From Gymnorhina tibicen (Eukaryota; Chordata; Aves; Passeriformes; Artamidae): a stretch of DNA of 64,000 bases. Of the stretch, positions 11,432 to 21,876 are shown piece by piece. A program made the position numbers and the translations under genes. The notes beneath the pieces were generated by a model, which saw nothing but the letters and a program-made list of their open reading frames with translations, had not been told where the DNA came from and did no database searches. Within the stretch, counting starts at the first letter, position 1; each line of letters opens with the position of its first letter. Where the stretch lies: the NCBI GenBank assembly GCA_013399875.1, contig VXAZ01003270.1:336913-400912 (forward strand), in the 5' to 3' direction.

Positions 11432-11990
11432 TCTTGCTTTTCAACCTCTTCATCAATAATCTGATCAAATTTGCTGATAATGGATAATTAGTGAGCAAGA
11501 AATAATGGGGAAAGACCAACTCAACTAAATTATATTGCTGAAGGAAATTACTTTTCTTTGGACAGCATATGTTTAACAAAGCCAAATGAAAGGACATGCA
11601 TCAAGGAACAAAGTGTGTAGGTCACACTTGCAGGATGAGAAAGGGAGTCCTGGTGTTCAGTGAAACTGATGGACTTAGAGGGAATAGTAACGATTTAAGT
11701 GAGCATGAGCTCCCTGAGCAACACTACAGCTAAGCAGGTGAACATGTTTTTAAATGCACAACTAGAAAAATAGTAAATAGAAGTGACGAGGCTGTATTTG
11801 TGCACAGCACCTGAGAGACTTTTACTACCATGCCTACATGCATTTTTTTGGAGACGGTCTTTAAAAGGGATATTGATATATCAAAAATATTATAGAGAAA
11901 AATTACAAGGGCAGGTCAAGATTTGGGAATCTAGCAAATTATACCCAAGATAAGATTATGAAGTCATTGTCTACAAGTTCATATGTGGGA
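11432..11990 (+). mobile_element. Ancient CR1 LINE relic with reverse-transcriptase remains
   Basis: The segment is heavily decayed but keeps CR1 order. 'gcttttcaacctcttcatca' matches the CR1 motif coding LFN-IFIND, and 'aaatttgctgataatgg' matches the FADD active-site box, here eroded to FADN. Further on, 'agggagtcctggtgttcagt' fits the 'gacctgggggtcctggtggac' block and 'gggatattgatatatc…gagaaaaattaca' fits 'ggatattgaagt…gagaaaaattac'. A deletion has removed the sequence between the first two motifs. It is much older than the CR1 tails at 584-860 and 19131-19448. It cannot encode an enzyme. The outer limits are approximate. Confidence 0.6.
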
Positions 11991-12086
11991 AAAACCAATT
12001 CTGATAGGAGACAGGACTTGAACACATTAAAATCGCCAGTGATTGGAAAATAGCTAATTCAGAAGACACAAAGAAAATCACCTCTT

Positions 12087-12350
12087 AAAATCATAGATTC
12101 ATGTAATGATTTAGGTTGGAAGGGACCTCTAGAAGTTATCTAGACTGCTCTCCTGCTCAGAGCAGTACTAACCTTAAATTTAATCACTTTGAGCAAGGCC
12201 TTGAACACTCAGATTTGAAAGTTCTTGAGGGTGAAGGTTTCACAGGCTTGTTAAGCATCCTGTTCCAACCCCTACCCATTTACTCTGCAATTTTTCTTCT
12301 TATATCCCACTGAAAATTTCCATGGCTTATAGCCATTGCTTCTCATCTAT
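12087..12350 (-). mobile_element. CR1 LINE, 3' fragment, divergent subfamily
   Basis: The plus strand reads 'aaaatcatagattcatg', 'aggttggaagggacctctag', 'gagcaaggccttgaacactc', 'gttccaacccctaccca' and 'tggcttatagccattgcttc', so it is a reverse-complement CR1 3' end. The 'gaagggacctctagaag' form differs from the 'accttaaagatcatc' form seen at 584-860 and 19131-19448, so it comes from another CR1 subfamily. Confidence 0.85.
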
Positions 12351-13267
12351 AGATTATATAGCATTGAGTGGAGTCTGGCTCCTTAATCTTTTTTATTTCC
12401 TGTACATATTAAAAAGAGGTTTTAGGTACATATTTAACACTACCATAACTGAAAATTAGATGTGATTTGGTGAAAAGAAAATGCCTCTATTTCACAAGTG
12501 ATATGGATGGAGTTTCCAAGAGGTGTAGGGTTCATAGAAATCATGAGCCTGATGCAGAAGTTGCTGGATGAAATTCTGTGATTCTTACAGCTTAATTTAG
12601 CTAAATTCAGTATTAATTTACTGTAAAAGTTCATGGTGGACATTAAACTCATGATGCTATAAAGTCAATCAATTGCAAAAATAGTCTGGTTGAGTAATTA
12701 AGAGCAGTAAAATGTTTCTGGATAGCAAGGGAATAAAGTCCTTCCCTGTCCTGTTAGTGGTGCTCATCATTTTCCCAACAGTGTTGAGCTGGTAGATTCA
12801 TTATTGATTTTGACTCTTATTTAGTAGCCTTGGTACTGGTATTTACAGCCTTATGGATATTAAATTATAGGCTGAAGTTAATACTTGGAGCATAATATTG
12901 GGATGTACTTACTTTCTTTTATATGTCTATAGGACAGACATTCATACCTTTTCTAGACACTGAATATTCCCTTTTTAATCAGTGAAGACAAAAAAGAATT
13001 TCTAGTGAAAAAAAAATCATGAACCAGAAGCTCAGATCAATTTTGGTAAGATTAATTTTGCCTCAAAGTGCCTTCTCCTATTCACTAACCAGGAAAAAGA
13101 ATGTAGGTGAATGATTTAGGACCTGATATGCTACATATCTAAGTATATTAAGTTGTGTGAGATGAGTTCTGAGAAAGAATGTGTAAGAAAATTAATATTC
13201 ATAAAGAAAAAATACACATAAACCCTGAATTCTCAGTTCACAAACTTAATCTTTATATTATTGCTCT
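12351..13267. other. Unique AT-rich sequence, nothing recognised
   Basis: About 0.9 kb between two CR1 fragments. I see no repeat, RNA gene or exon. Confidence 0.5.
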
Positions 13268-13708
13268 CTCCTAAGAAGAGCAACAGAGATGATGAAAGGA
13301 CTAAAGGGCATGACTTATGAGGAGTGGCTGAGAGACAGGTTTGTTCAGCTCAGAGGAGAGAAGACTGAGGGGTCACCTCTTTGCTATCTATAACAACAAC
13401 ATGAAGGGAGTGGAGAGGGAAGTGCTCTTCTCCTTTCTGGTGTTTGGTGATAGGCCACAAGGGGAAGGCTGCAAACTGCGTCAGGAAGAGTTCAAATTGG
13501 ACATTAAGAAAAAGTTCTTCACTGAAAGTATGAACAACAATCAGCAAAAGCTCCCAGGGAAGCAGTCATGGCCCCCAGCCTGTCACTACCTAGAAGCATT
13601 TGGAGAACACTCTTAGACTTTTAGATTTCCCTGTACAGAGTTTGGAATTGAACTTGAAAACTCTTGTGTCCTTTCCAGCTCAGGATATTCTATGATCCTA
13701 CGAATCTA
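13268..13708 (+). mobile_element. CR1 LINE, 3' fragment (about 440 bp)
   Basis: Forward CR1 sequence: 'gaagagcaacagagatgatg', 'cttatgaggagtggctgaga', 'ttcagctcagaggagagaag', 'ggtgataggccacaagggga', 'ttggacattaagaaaaagtt', 'gaagcagtcatggccc' and 'gaagcatttggagaacactc', ending 'tattctatgatcctacga'. It extends further toward the 5' end than the other tails in the window, into the stretch just after the reverse-transcriptase region. The plus-strand open frame at 13341-13616 lies wholly inside it and is not a gene. Confidence 0.9.
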
Positions 13709-14600
13709 ATCTTTCCTGATCATGTATTTGGATAGACTGACATTTCAGCTGCTATTTATATTTCATGGCTCACAGTGACATTTTAAATAGAGACTCTGCT
13801 AGTGCATGTACAGAAGCATTGTACTTCTTCAGGTTTTCGATCATAATTTTATGTACATGGTGGTAATTATCACTTTGAGTATTTCAGAATCTATTTAAAG
13901 ACAGAATCAACACTTTCATTCATTTGATACGTTTTCACAAATATTGATTCTGTTTTGGTAGGGTTTAGTGGGAGATCAAATTCTGCTTCAAATGCCTACC
14001 TTAACTAAAAATGTCCTTTATTTCCTAGAATAATATCTTAAACCTTGTATGTTTCTGAGATTAAAGCTGAAATATTCATTGGTAATTGACGTCTAGAGAA
14101 GGTAGTGAATTTTGGGGTTTGTTCTGTGCTTTGATTAATATTTTTTGAGGCTTTTCTTGAAAAAAGCCACTGCGCATAAATATTTTGTTTCATGGACCTA
14201 CAAACCAATATTCACACTTACAGTCTGCAATTAAATGACTCCTTTCAAACAACTTGTATGAGTTACAGATCAATAACTTACCCATGTATGGTTCCCAGCA
14301 TGAAGCAATATAATACAGAGCATTAAAGAAAGATAGTGTTTATAAAGTTGCAGTTCAATCAACCTACAAATTCATGGAAGTAATAAGAACATTTTTGCAT
14401 TTAAGAACTCATTTAATGTGATTTTTTTATTGTGGTCTTGATTTCCAAGGAATATCCTTTAAAACTGATACAGTTACAGATTATGTATCATATATAATTA
14501 ACTGTGAACATTAATTGAAATTTAGTAAGTACACTTAATAACCTGAAATTATAATAGACAACGTTTTAAAACAATGATTTTTTTATAAATACTTAGATCA
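13709..14600. other. Unique AT-rich sequence, nothing recognised
   Basis: About 0.9 kb of AT-rich DNA with no repeat family or exon that I can support. It ends at the target duplication of the next LTR. Confidence 0.5.
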
Positions 14601-14605
14601 CTGTG

Positions 14606-16179
14606 TGTTACGATCCAGTTTAAACCCAGAAGAGCAAAGAAAACTAAGTCTCTGTGCATAAACTGGATGGAACTTTGATAAGGTTCAAAATATTCCCAAA
14701 AACGAGACTAAAACCAAACAAGGTTAGATGTTGGTGCCAAAAAAATTGATGTATTTTATTTAATAATAAAAGAGGAAAAGAGAAGGAAAGAGAAAAGAAA
14801 GAAAGAAAGACATAGAGAAAGAAGTGTGCGTGGGGGGGGTGGGAGCACAGGGAGAGGTGACTGGGGTTAGGTAAGCACATCACCCATCTGAGGGTCCCAG
14901 CGATGTCTCGTTCCTCCCCTCCATCTGGTCTTCTTGGTGGTGAGGGTCCCCCTGTTATAAATACATATTATAATATTGGCTTTCCGCAATTATTAAAAGG
15001 ATGCTATATGTAAAAGTAGCTTTATTATAAGGATGAAGTGATTTTAACAATAGCTAATGCCTTTATTTCTGTTATTAGTAGTGGTAAAATAGATGACATA
15101 GTTATGCTTGTGGTAACTGAACTGTCTGCTTGGTTGGATAACACCCAGTGAACGTATAATGAAGACCCCTGCTACTGACATGCCAGCTATCAGCAGCTAC
15201 CATCTGCAGACACCACGGACCAAGGCCCAAACTGGAGGTGATAACAAAAACGGACTAAAACCACAGCCAAGGAATACACATGCTCTAAAAAGGTGGACCC
15301 GAGGAGGATCCAAGCTAAATAGTTCCTAGAAAATGTAAACTAGTTTAAGGAAAAGTTTGAATATGTATAATTGTTTATGAATATGCATTAGGCTGACGCA
15401 ATAGTAAAGGCATGTAAAGGGTGTCTCCGCAATAGCAGGGGGGCTCTTGGCTGAGTGCCAAGTGTACCCAGTGCTGTAACTTCCGCTTTATTGTTTTTGT
15501 CCCTTATTGTCTCTTTATTAAAACTTTTAAATTTTAACAGGAGAGTGAACCTCGTTTTTCACACCCCACCGCCATGCCACACCACGTGGCCACACGCCGA
15601 GGAGTAAAGAATCCCGTGGATTAATAGATACACTTTGGGCAGGTGGGAACACCCACATGCCCCCCTTGCAGGGGCCAGCTTGACACACTGTCCCTTCCAA
15701 CACTGAGGGTCTGCTGCGTCATCCCTGGTGCTCTGGTGCAGGATCTGGGGACCCCTTTGAGGGGTTCCCTTTGATGGCCCATGTCACCCCCTCTGCTGAG
15801 GATAAGCTTTTCCCCGGGTGAGGGCCCCTCAGCTGGGCTGCTCTGCACATTGGAGGATGGGCGGTCACTGCCTCTCACCAGAGGCTTTTCCAGCACACCC
15901 AAAGCCTCTCTCCCCCCACCCCTTGGTGTGAGGGTCTGTGCCAGCCTGGCAGCTGACAGCCCTGGGGCTGGGGTCTCCACCTTGGAGGTGTTAAACTTGT
16001 GTTTTGTGAATGTCCCCAGCCCTGAGTTGTTACTTTATCTTCATCAGTGAGCAGTGTAAGGCCTCAGTCAGGGCCCCTTTCAGGGTGTGGTAGTTTTCTC
16101 TGCAGCTTTTGCAACACAGTTTTAAAAGTCCTTCATGAAAAAGTTTAAGTCATAAACTGTAATATTTCAGTCTCTGACA
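14606..16179 (-). mobile_element. Solo LTR, interrupted by a second LTR; 5-bp target duplication CTGTG
   Basis: The plus-strand ends are TGTTACGATCC (left) and …GTCTCTGACA (right), the TG…CA form of an LTR. The flanking 5-bp sequences are identical, CTGTG at 14601-14605 and 16180-16184. The orientation is minus: an AATAAA signal (complement of 14755-14760) follows a pyrimidine-rich (CTTT)n tract (complement of 14762-14824). Without the 611-bp insert at 14953-15563 and its duplicated bases, the LTR is about 960 bp. The right half (15564-16120) is GC-rich and corresponds to U3. Its open frames have no retroviral motif. A 5-bp duplication fits ERVL-like integration. The element is older than its insert. 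Confidence 0.85.
14953..15563 (+). mobile_element. Solo LTR nested in 14606-16179, with a 4-bp CCCC flank
   Basis: It starts TGTTATAAATACATATTA and ends 'gaacctcgtttttcaca'. Flanks are CCCCC on the left and CCCCA on the right, so at least four bases are duplicated. Other marks are 'gcaattattaaaaggatgct', 'gttggataacacccagtg', 'gcattaggctgacgcaatag', and an ATTAAA poly(A) signal at 15517-15522 shortly before the end. I recognise this as an abundant LTR type of songbird genomes, from memory. It is in good condition, with clear ends and no large gaps, so it is probably much younger than its host. There is no internal retroviral sequence. Confidence 0.88.
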
Positions 16180-16184
16180 CTGTG

Positions 16185-19130
16185 TAATTAAATTTTCATT
16201 GTACAATGTATAAGTGTATGGTCATACTGTATCCAGGGAGCACACATATATAATAGCAGCATTGCTAAGACTTACCTCAAATATGCAAAACCAAGGATTA
16301 AAAACCTAGCTTTAATCATCAAAATGTATGAAAGATTACAATCAAACAACCAGCTTTCTCTTCTCTGGACATCCTTAATGCACCTTTCTTTAACTTTCTG
16401 GTTTCTTAGAAGCAGTAAGCTAGAAGTGAAGATGTTAGCTTTATTAGAAAGAGTATTAGTATTAAATTGTAACTCTTGCTTGAGTTCCAACAGAAGACAA
16501 TAATGAATTAGTAAATATTTTTGTGGAAAGTACGCTGTTGCAACTTCTGTCTGCTTTCCTGTTTCCACTGGTTCTTACTTGCTGTCTCCCTCTGTATATT
16601 AGAGCCTCCCTCTGTACTTCCACATTATCTGCTTCTGGTGCACCCTTTCATGATATTTACTACATATTCTCCCTTCTCTCATCCTCTCCCCTGAACTCTG
16701 ACACAGTGAATGTGGCTCTGTTAACTTGGGAGCTGAAAGGCAGCATGTGCCTCTCCAGGCAGAATAATCAAAACATTTGTGTGTCCTTGCTCAGAGCCTG
16801 TGCCTGAGTAACATTGCGGGGAGTTCTGACATGCTGTCTCACCACTGGACTGGGTATACAGATGGCAGGTATAGTTTCAGATGCTTTGCATGCTATATAA
16901 TTAACTCCTGGGTAGACCATGGAAATAACCTTTTGGGACTGTGATTATTTATATTTCTGTTGCAGTTACTGCAGCTTATACTCGTGAGATACAGCTCAAA
17001 TGTTGAATTGGTATCTTTTTGCTGAAATGGGAATTTAAGAAAGCAGATGACTGAAATATCTATCTGGCAATATTCACTTAAATCCATCACTAGGCATTTA
17101 AATACACACCTTATCTTCAAAACTTTTCTTTGATCTTCCCAAACTCTACCTGAGTTTATGTAGAATTTGTTGTTAGAGCAAGCAGAAGTGTACTCAAAGA
17201 AAGGTGTTTCTGCAAGTATATCAGCACACTGTTTTCTTTTCACTTTCACTGGTAACTTCAAAATTAAACAGCTTTGGTGCATTCTATTACACAGACCAGA
17301 ATGGTCTAGAGTCTGTCCTGTATAACATCTTGCATGCTGTGTAGTCATGAATGTTTGTTACACTGCCAATTAATTTGTAATGATAATATTTAACAAAGGA
17401 TGATTTTTCCAGCTGGAAGCAAAGTTATTCCCTATTCCCCATCTTCCCTAACACCACCACCATGATGTCCCTCGAGCCAGTATCATGAGATCTTTATCAT
17501 CTCAAAGTGATGTTAAAAATAAGCAGATGGGACATCATTTTAATATCTTATCTGGAGGATAACATCTCCCGGTAGTGCAACTGCCCTCCTATTATTGGAC
17601 CTTGGCATCAACACGCTGCAGAAACCCACTCCCAATGTGCAATACTTTGTGTGCCCTCATTAGAGGTCTTTTGTTTTCCTCCTTTATTCAGAGTTTCATC
17701 ATGACAACTGAAAGTGACATTTGAAAAGCGAAGAGGATTTTACATAACAGGACCCCTATTGTCATTCTCCATTTCCTTTCATTTCGAACGCATTTGCTGC
17801 ATTTTTGTTATGTGGCATGTCAGTGCACAAAGTCTCTTCCTTCCTGCCGGCAAGGTACAAGAAGAAGTCTCAGGGCCGGAGAGTTATTCTTGCACAGAAT
17901 ACAGAAATGACTTTTATTAAGGGAGGCTAACAGCCTATGCCAAAAAACTAGTTTGACATGGACAGAGGAAGAAACTAAACAAAAGATTATGAATTTTGTC
18001 ATATAAAATGTTCGTTGTGACAACAATGCAACAGCGCAATGGTGTAGAGAAGATGAAAAAGAAAGGTAACTGATTACATTAACTGGCACAAAAGATGACT
18101 GTAATAGAAGTTTGGGGCTCATGTCTCATCTATCACCTCTTAAACAGGTTGAAAAAAGGGCTCTTAGATGTGGGCAGAGCATGGAGAAAATTTTGGGAAA
18201 ATACTTCTGAGAAGAGGAGAATTATTAGGCTTTTGCATTTCTCTGCAGATTCTAGCTTTATGATTTAAAGACCTCCTTGACCACCAGTTTGGTGCTCTAA
18301 CAGGACTAAAAATGGGCAGCACACAGTAGTGCTGAACTAATTGAAGCCCTGCTGAGAGTCCTGTGGGATCTACTTTGCCCTTGCTCCACTTCTCCTTCTT
18401 CTTCACTAGGAAAAAAGAAAAGTCTGATTATTTAACCAGCAGGACAGGAGTAGATAGATTCTGTCTCTCTAAAAGAAGAAACAAGCCCAAGCGGAGTATC
18501 TCAGACTAAGGAGAATGGAGGAGGAACCAAAGTACAAAAGCAAAATCTGTTACCAGCCTGTTGTCAAGGCCCTGATAGTCTGAGGATATAAACATAAACA
18601 CATATGTCCTTCTATGTCCTCTGTATTTCCTACTGCCCCTCATTTTCCCTTTGAATTTGCCTTTGACTGTTTTGCCAAATAGGAGAGTGAATCTAAGTAG
18701 CAGAACTATCATATTCTTACCTGCTACAGTGATAGAAAGTGTAACTGAAATCCTCAACCTCCAAAGGGAATTTTGGTAGATTTTGATTTATTCTCTTCCC
18801 AGCTGTGTCAACATGCTCAGTACTGCCTTCTGATCATTTTCTTTGTCTGATCTACCTAACACATGTACACTTACTCTGTAATTTTCCAAACGTTCATAAA
18901 TACACAAGTGTGCTTGCCATCTCAATCATGTAATTTATGACCTCCTCAGAAATCTGAATCTTGTCTGTTTAATGGCGTACTAAAATAGGATCCCATTTTT
19001 GATAGTATAGTCTGCTAATATCTGTGATAATCAGATTACCACAAGTGATATTCCACAAGAAAAGTCCCTGATCAAAAATAATTTGTGCCTACTTTCCTTG
19101 ATGACACCAACGTACTGTCCAGGGGGTGAA
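16185..19130. other. Unique sequence; possible conserved non-coding block near 17.7 kb
   Basis: About 2.9 kb without a gene or named repeat. The part from 17640 to 17830 is less AT-rich and of higher complexity, with 'gaaaagcgaagaggatttta' and 'tttcatttcgaacgcatttg'. It looks like possible conserved non-coding DNA, but this is only an impression. Around 17850-17930 an AATAAAAG on the minus strand gives a weak hint of an LTR end, which I could not confirm. Confidence 0.4.
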
Positions 19131-19448
19131 TCACAGAATAATAGATTGGGTCGGGTTGGAAGAGACCTTAAAGTTCATCTAGTTCCAATCCCCTTCCGTA
19201 GGTGAGGGTACCTTCCACTAGACCAGGTTGCTCAGATCTCCATCTAACCTGGCTTTGAACACTTCCTGGGATAGGGCATTCACAATTTCCCTGGGCAACC
19301 TGTTCCAGTGTCTCACCACCCTCACAGCAAAGAATTTCTTCCTAATATCTAGTCTAAAACGAGCCTCTTTCAGTTTACAGCCATTTCCTCTTGTCCTATC
19401 CCTGCCTTCGTAAAAAGTCCCTTTTCAGCCTTCTTGAAGAGAAGAGAT
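19131..19448 (-). mobile_element. CR1 LINE, 3' fragment
   Basis: Reverse-complement CR1 tail: 'tcacagaataatagatt', 'gggttggaagagaccttaaa', 'gttcatctagttccaatccc', 'ccttccactagaccaggttg', 'cctgttccagtgtctcacca', 'caaagaatttcttcctaata', 'cctcttgtcctatccctgcc' and 'cttcttgaagagaagaga'. It is one of the least decayed CR1 copies here. The short plus-strand open frame inside it is not a gene. Confidence 0.93.
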
Positions 19449-19808
19449 AGAGTGAGGGGTGTGCGTACTTCCTATCCATTAGATATTTGGGAGCATTACT
19501 TAGTAAGGCATAATCCTTTGTATTGATACATGTACTGGAATTTTCCCAGGCTATTTATAAAAATGGTCAGGCAAATACAACCAGGACCTGAAACAACTGA
19601 CTAGACATCTTATTGCTTAAGGTTTCAGGTTACAAAATGAATTTTGATGTATGGTAAGTACAACTCTAAATTTTTGTGGTCCCAAACCAAATGTCCCGCA
19701 GTTCTCAGTACAGTCTGTAAACACTATTACCTTTTCCAGGTAACCTTTAGTCTCTTTCAAAAAATAGGCAGAAGAAAGCAGTAGATAAATCTAGTTTGTC
19801 ACAATCCA

Positions 19809-19896
19809 TTTTATATATATTTTTGGGGGGCATTTTTGTTTTTTTTTTTATTTTGTTTTTGGTTGGTTTTTGTTTTTTTGTTTTTTTTTTCTTTAG
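19809..19896. repeat. T/G-rich simple repeat
   Basis: Long T runs broken by single or paired G residues, such as 'ttttgtttttggttggtttt'. Open frames across it are low-complexity artefacts. Confidence 0.9.
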
Positions 19897-20282
19897 TAAG
19901 TCCAAGTCAGCTATTGACCTCAGATTAATGCTGGTTAACAAAACTGTAATTATCCAGGTAACACATCGTGGTTTTCTTCTAATTAAATAGAACACACTCA
20001 GTATTCTCAGTTTTCATTCAGAGTTTTACAATGACAAGAGGTGTTTTCTATTTGATATTTAAGCACTTGGACATGTATAATTAGTGGAGATAATTGGATT
20101 TCATTTAAAGGAAATGGTTCAGGCCTTTCAATGGGCCAGTAGTCAACTATGTATTTTCAAATGAATCCCAAAATCTCAAAAAGGCAAACAAGCAGCAAAG
20201 AAAGCTAGGAAGTATTTATTTATTTTTACATAGGTAGACATCTATTGTAATACCTATTATAAATAAACAAGTATCTATTGTC

Positions 20283-20314
20283 AATATATTTTATATATAT
20301 TATATATATTTTTA
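20283..20314. repeat. (AT)n-rich tract
   Basis: Alternating TA/AT sequence such as 'tatatatattatatatattt'. It is short and imperfect. Confidence 0.85.
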
Positions 20315-21737
20315 AGACTGGTCATTGAAAAAAATTATCAATCCTTTCATGTAGTACATGAAACAAAAATCATGACATTATAAAACATATCTTTCTCCTC
20401 TCTTTACCTTCTGTTTTTCATAAACCATGAATTTTTTTAGTTGTTGCTAATCTGTGTATCTCTTCTTTTGCTTTCCTCACTGATTGCCTGAACAGAGACT
20501 ATGGAAATTATCTGGAATTGTTTGTCTCTGTCTTACTCTAATTAAGTCTTCTAACATCTCTTTTAACAAACTGATTTGTGTTGGTATACATGAAAACCAG
20601 AAAAGTTTTGGAAAGAGTTGTTTGAAAAACAGTGTGTCATTATATATGCTCGTGCACAACTCTGCTTTTGCCTCTGTATTGTTTGCCTCAAAAGGGTCGT
20701 CTTTCCCTCAGACTGTGCTTTCTCAGTTTAGATTCCTCCTTAGAGTCTCTCTGAACCCAGTTTCATTTTTTTCCTCAACATTTTGCTGTTGCATGCTGCT
20801 TTTCCACTCTGAAGCTTTTTTAACTGAATCAATATGGCAACAAATAAATAAAGCAATCTGCTTTACCCCTCAATAACTGCTACATTTATAAATACTGAAC
20901 TTCCAAGTCAGAATGAGAAGAACTTCTCCCTGTTTTATTAATTATCCTGCTTTCGGTGGTATTTTATTTCTACAACAGTGATAGAATTTTCAAACACAGG
21001 AGTGCTGGCAACTTAAAGGAACTGCATTTTGTGAAGAGATTTCATTTTATGTATAAATTTCTGAGTCTGGAAAAAACCTCAGGTGGATTTAAAATTCATT
21101 CAAATTTCTTTTTTCCACCATCCTTGGTTGCTAATATATTCTTCCAAGCAATTTATATGCAAATATCTATTTAAAGAAAGGAGAGTGAGTGAGGTAAACA
21201 GAAAAGCTACACCACATACATTACCGTATATTTTCTCAAAAACTCTCCTTTCAGCTAAAACAGTGGAAAGAAATAGCAGCATCAGTGGCTTTGATGTAGG
21301 ACCTGTTGCTCTGTTTCCACACCACTGCATTAGAGAACAAACCAGGGGGCACATAGAGCTTTTGGCCGGGTGAGCTGTACTACCTTTGTATGTTTGTACA
21401 AGTTCTCAACCACCTTTGGTCAGTTAAAAGTCCACATGGCAGCTGTGGTGACCAGCATGGGCCACTTCATCCCTACAGGCTGCATAACCCCTAAAGCACT
21501 TAGGTTTGGGGTTAGCCCATATAATCTGTACTTAGTGCCTGAGCTAGTTTAGATCTAGCTCACCATTGCTGCAATCACACTTCTGATTGCAGCAGGCTCA
21601 TGGCTCTTCATTGCCTTTGTATGAGGTAAAATGCTGAACAGATTTCTTAAACCAGTGGGACAAAGCAGGAGAGAAACCTCTAAGGTTTGATTCTTGGGAG
21701 AAATATAGGAAAGAGACAAGAGTGAGGCTTTGGAATT

Positions 21738-21876
21738 TCACAGAATCACAGAATATTTTGAGTTGGAAGGGACTCACAAGGATTGAGTCCAATGCTTAAA
21801 TGAATGGCCCATGTGGGGATCAGACTTACAACCTGGCGTTATTACACCATGCACTAACCAACTGAGCTCATGCAGC
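21738..21876 (-). mobile_element. TguSINE1-like SINE (tRNA-Ile head, CR1-like tail)
   Basis: On the minus strand the head at 21876-21800 reads 'gagctcagttggttagtgca', 'tggtgtaataacgccaggtt' and 'gatccccacatgggcca', which follows tRNA-Ile closely: an A-box (agctcagttgg), an anticodon arm around 'taataac', and a decayed B-box. The tail at 21800-21738 reads 'gagtcccttccaactcaaaa' and ends 'ttctgtgattctgtga', which is CR1 3' sequence, so it would have used CR1 machinery to move. This chimaera matches TguSINE1, which is known from passerine birds. The single copy of about 139 bp is the best clue to the host group. Confidence 0.85.

Larger units (their letters stand above)
19449..21737. other. Unique AT-rich sequence with simple repeats, no gene
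   Basis: About 2.3 kb holding two simple repeats (19809-19896 and 20283-20314) and a stable short inverted repeat at 21567-21594. A 130-codon plus-strand open frame at 20484-20876 has no recognisable domain and no clear splice sites, so I do not call it. Confidence 0.45.

Noticed and set aside
17850..18160. Possible LTR end with AATAAAAG on the minus strand
   Set aside because: No clear TG…CA ends, no target duplication and no second copy in the window.
19611..19636. 'ttattgcttaag', as in the first half of miR-137
   Set aside because: The match stops after 12 bases and no hairpin surrounds it.
19628..19652. Possible 25-bp microexon before 'gtaagt'
   Set aside because: The acceptor has a poor pyrimidine tract, and two frames hit stops.
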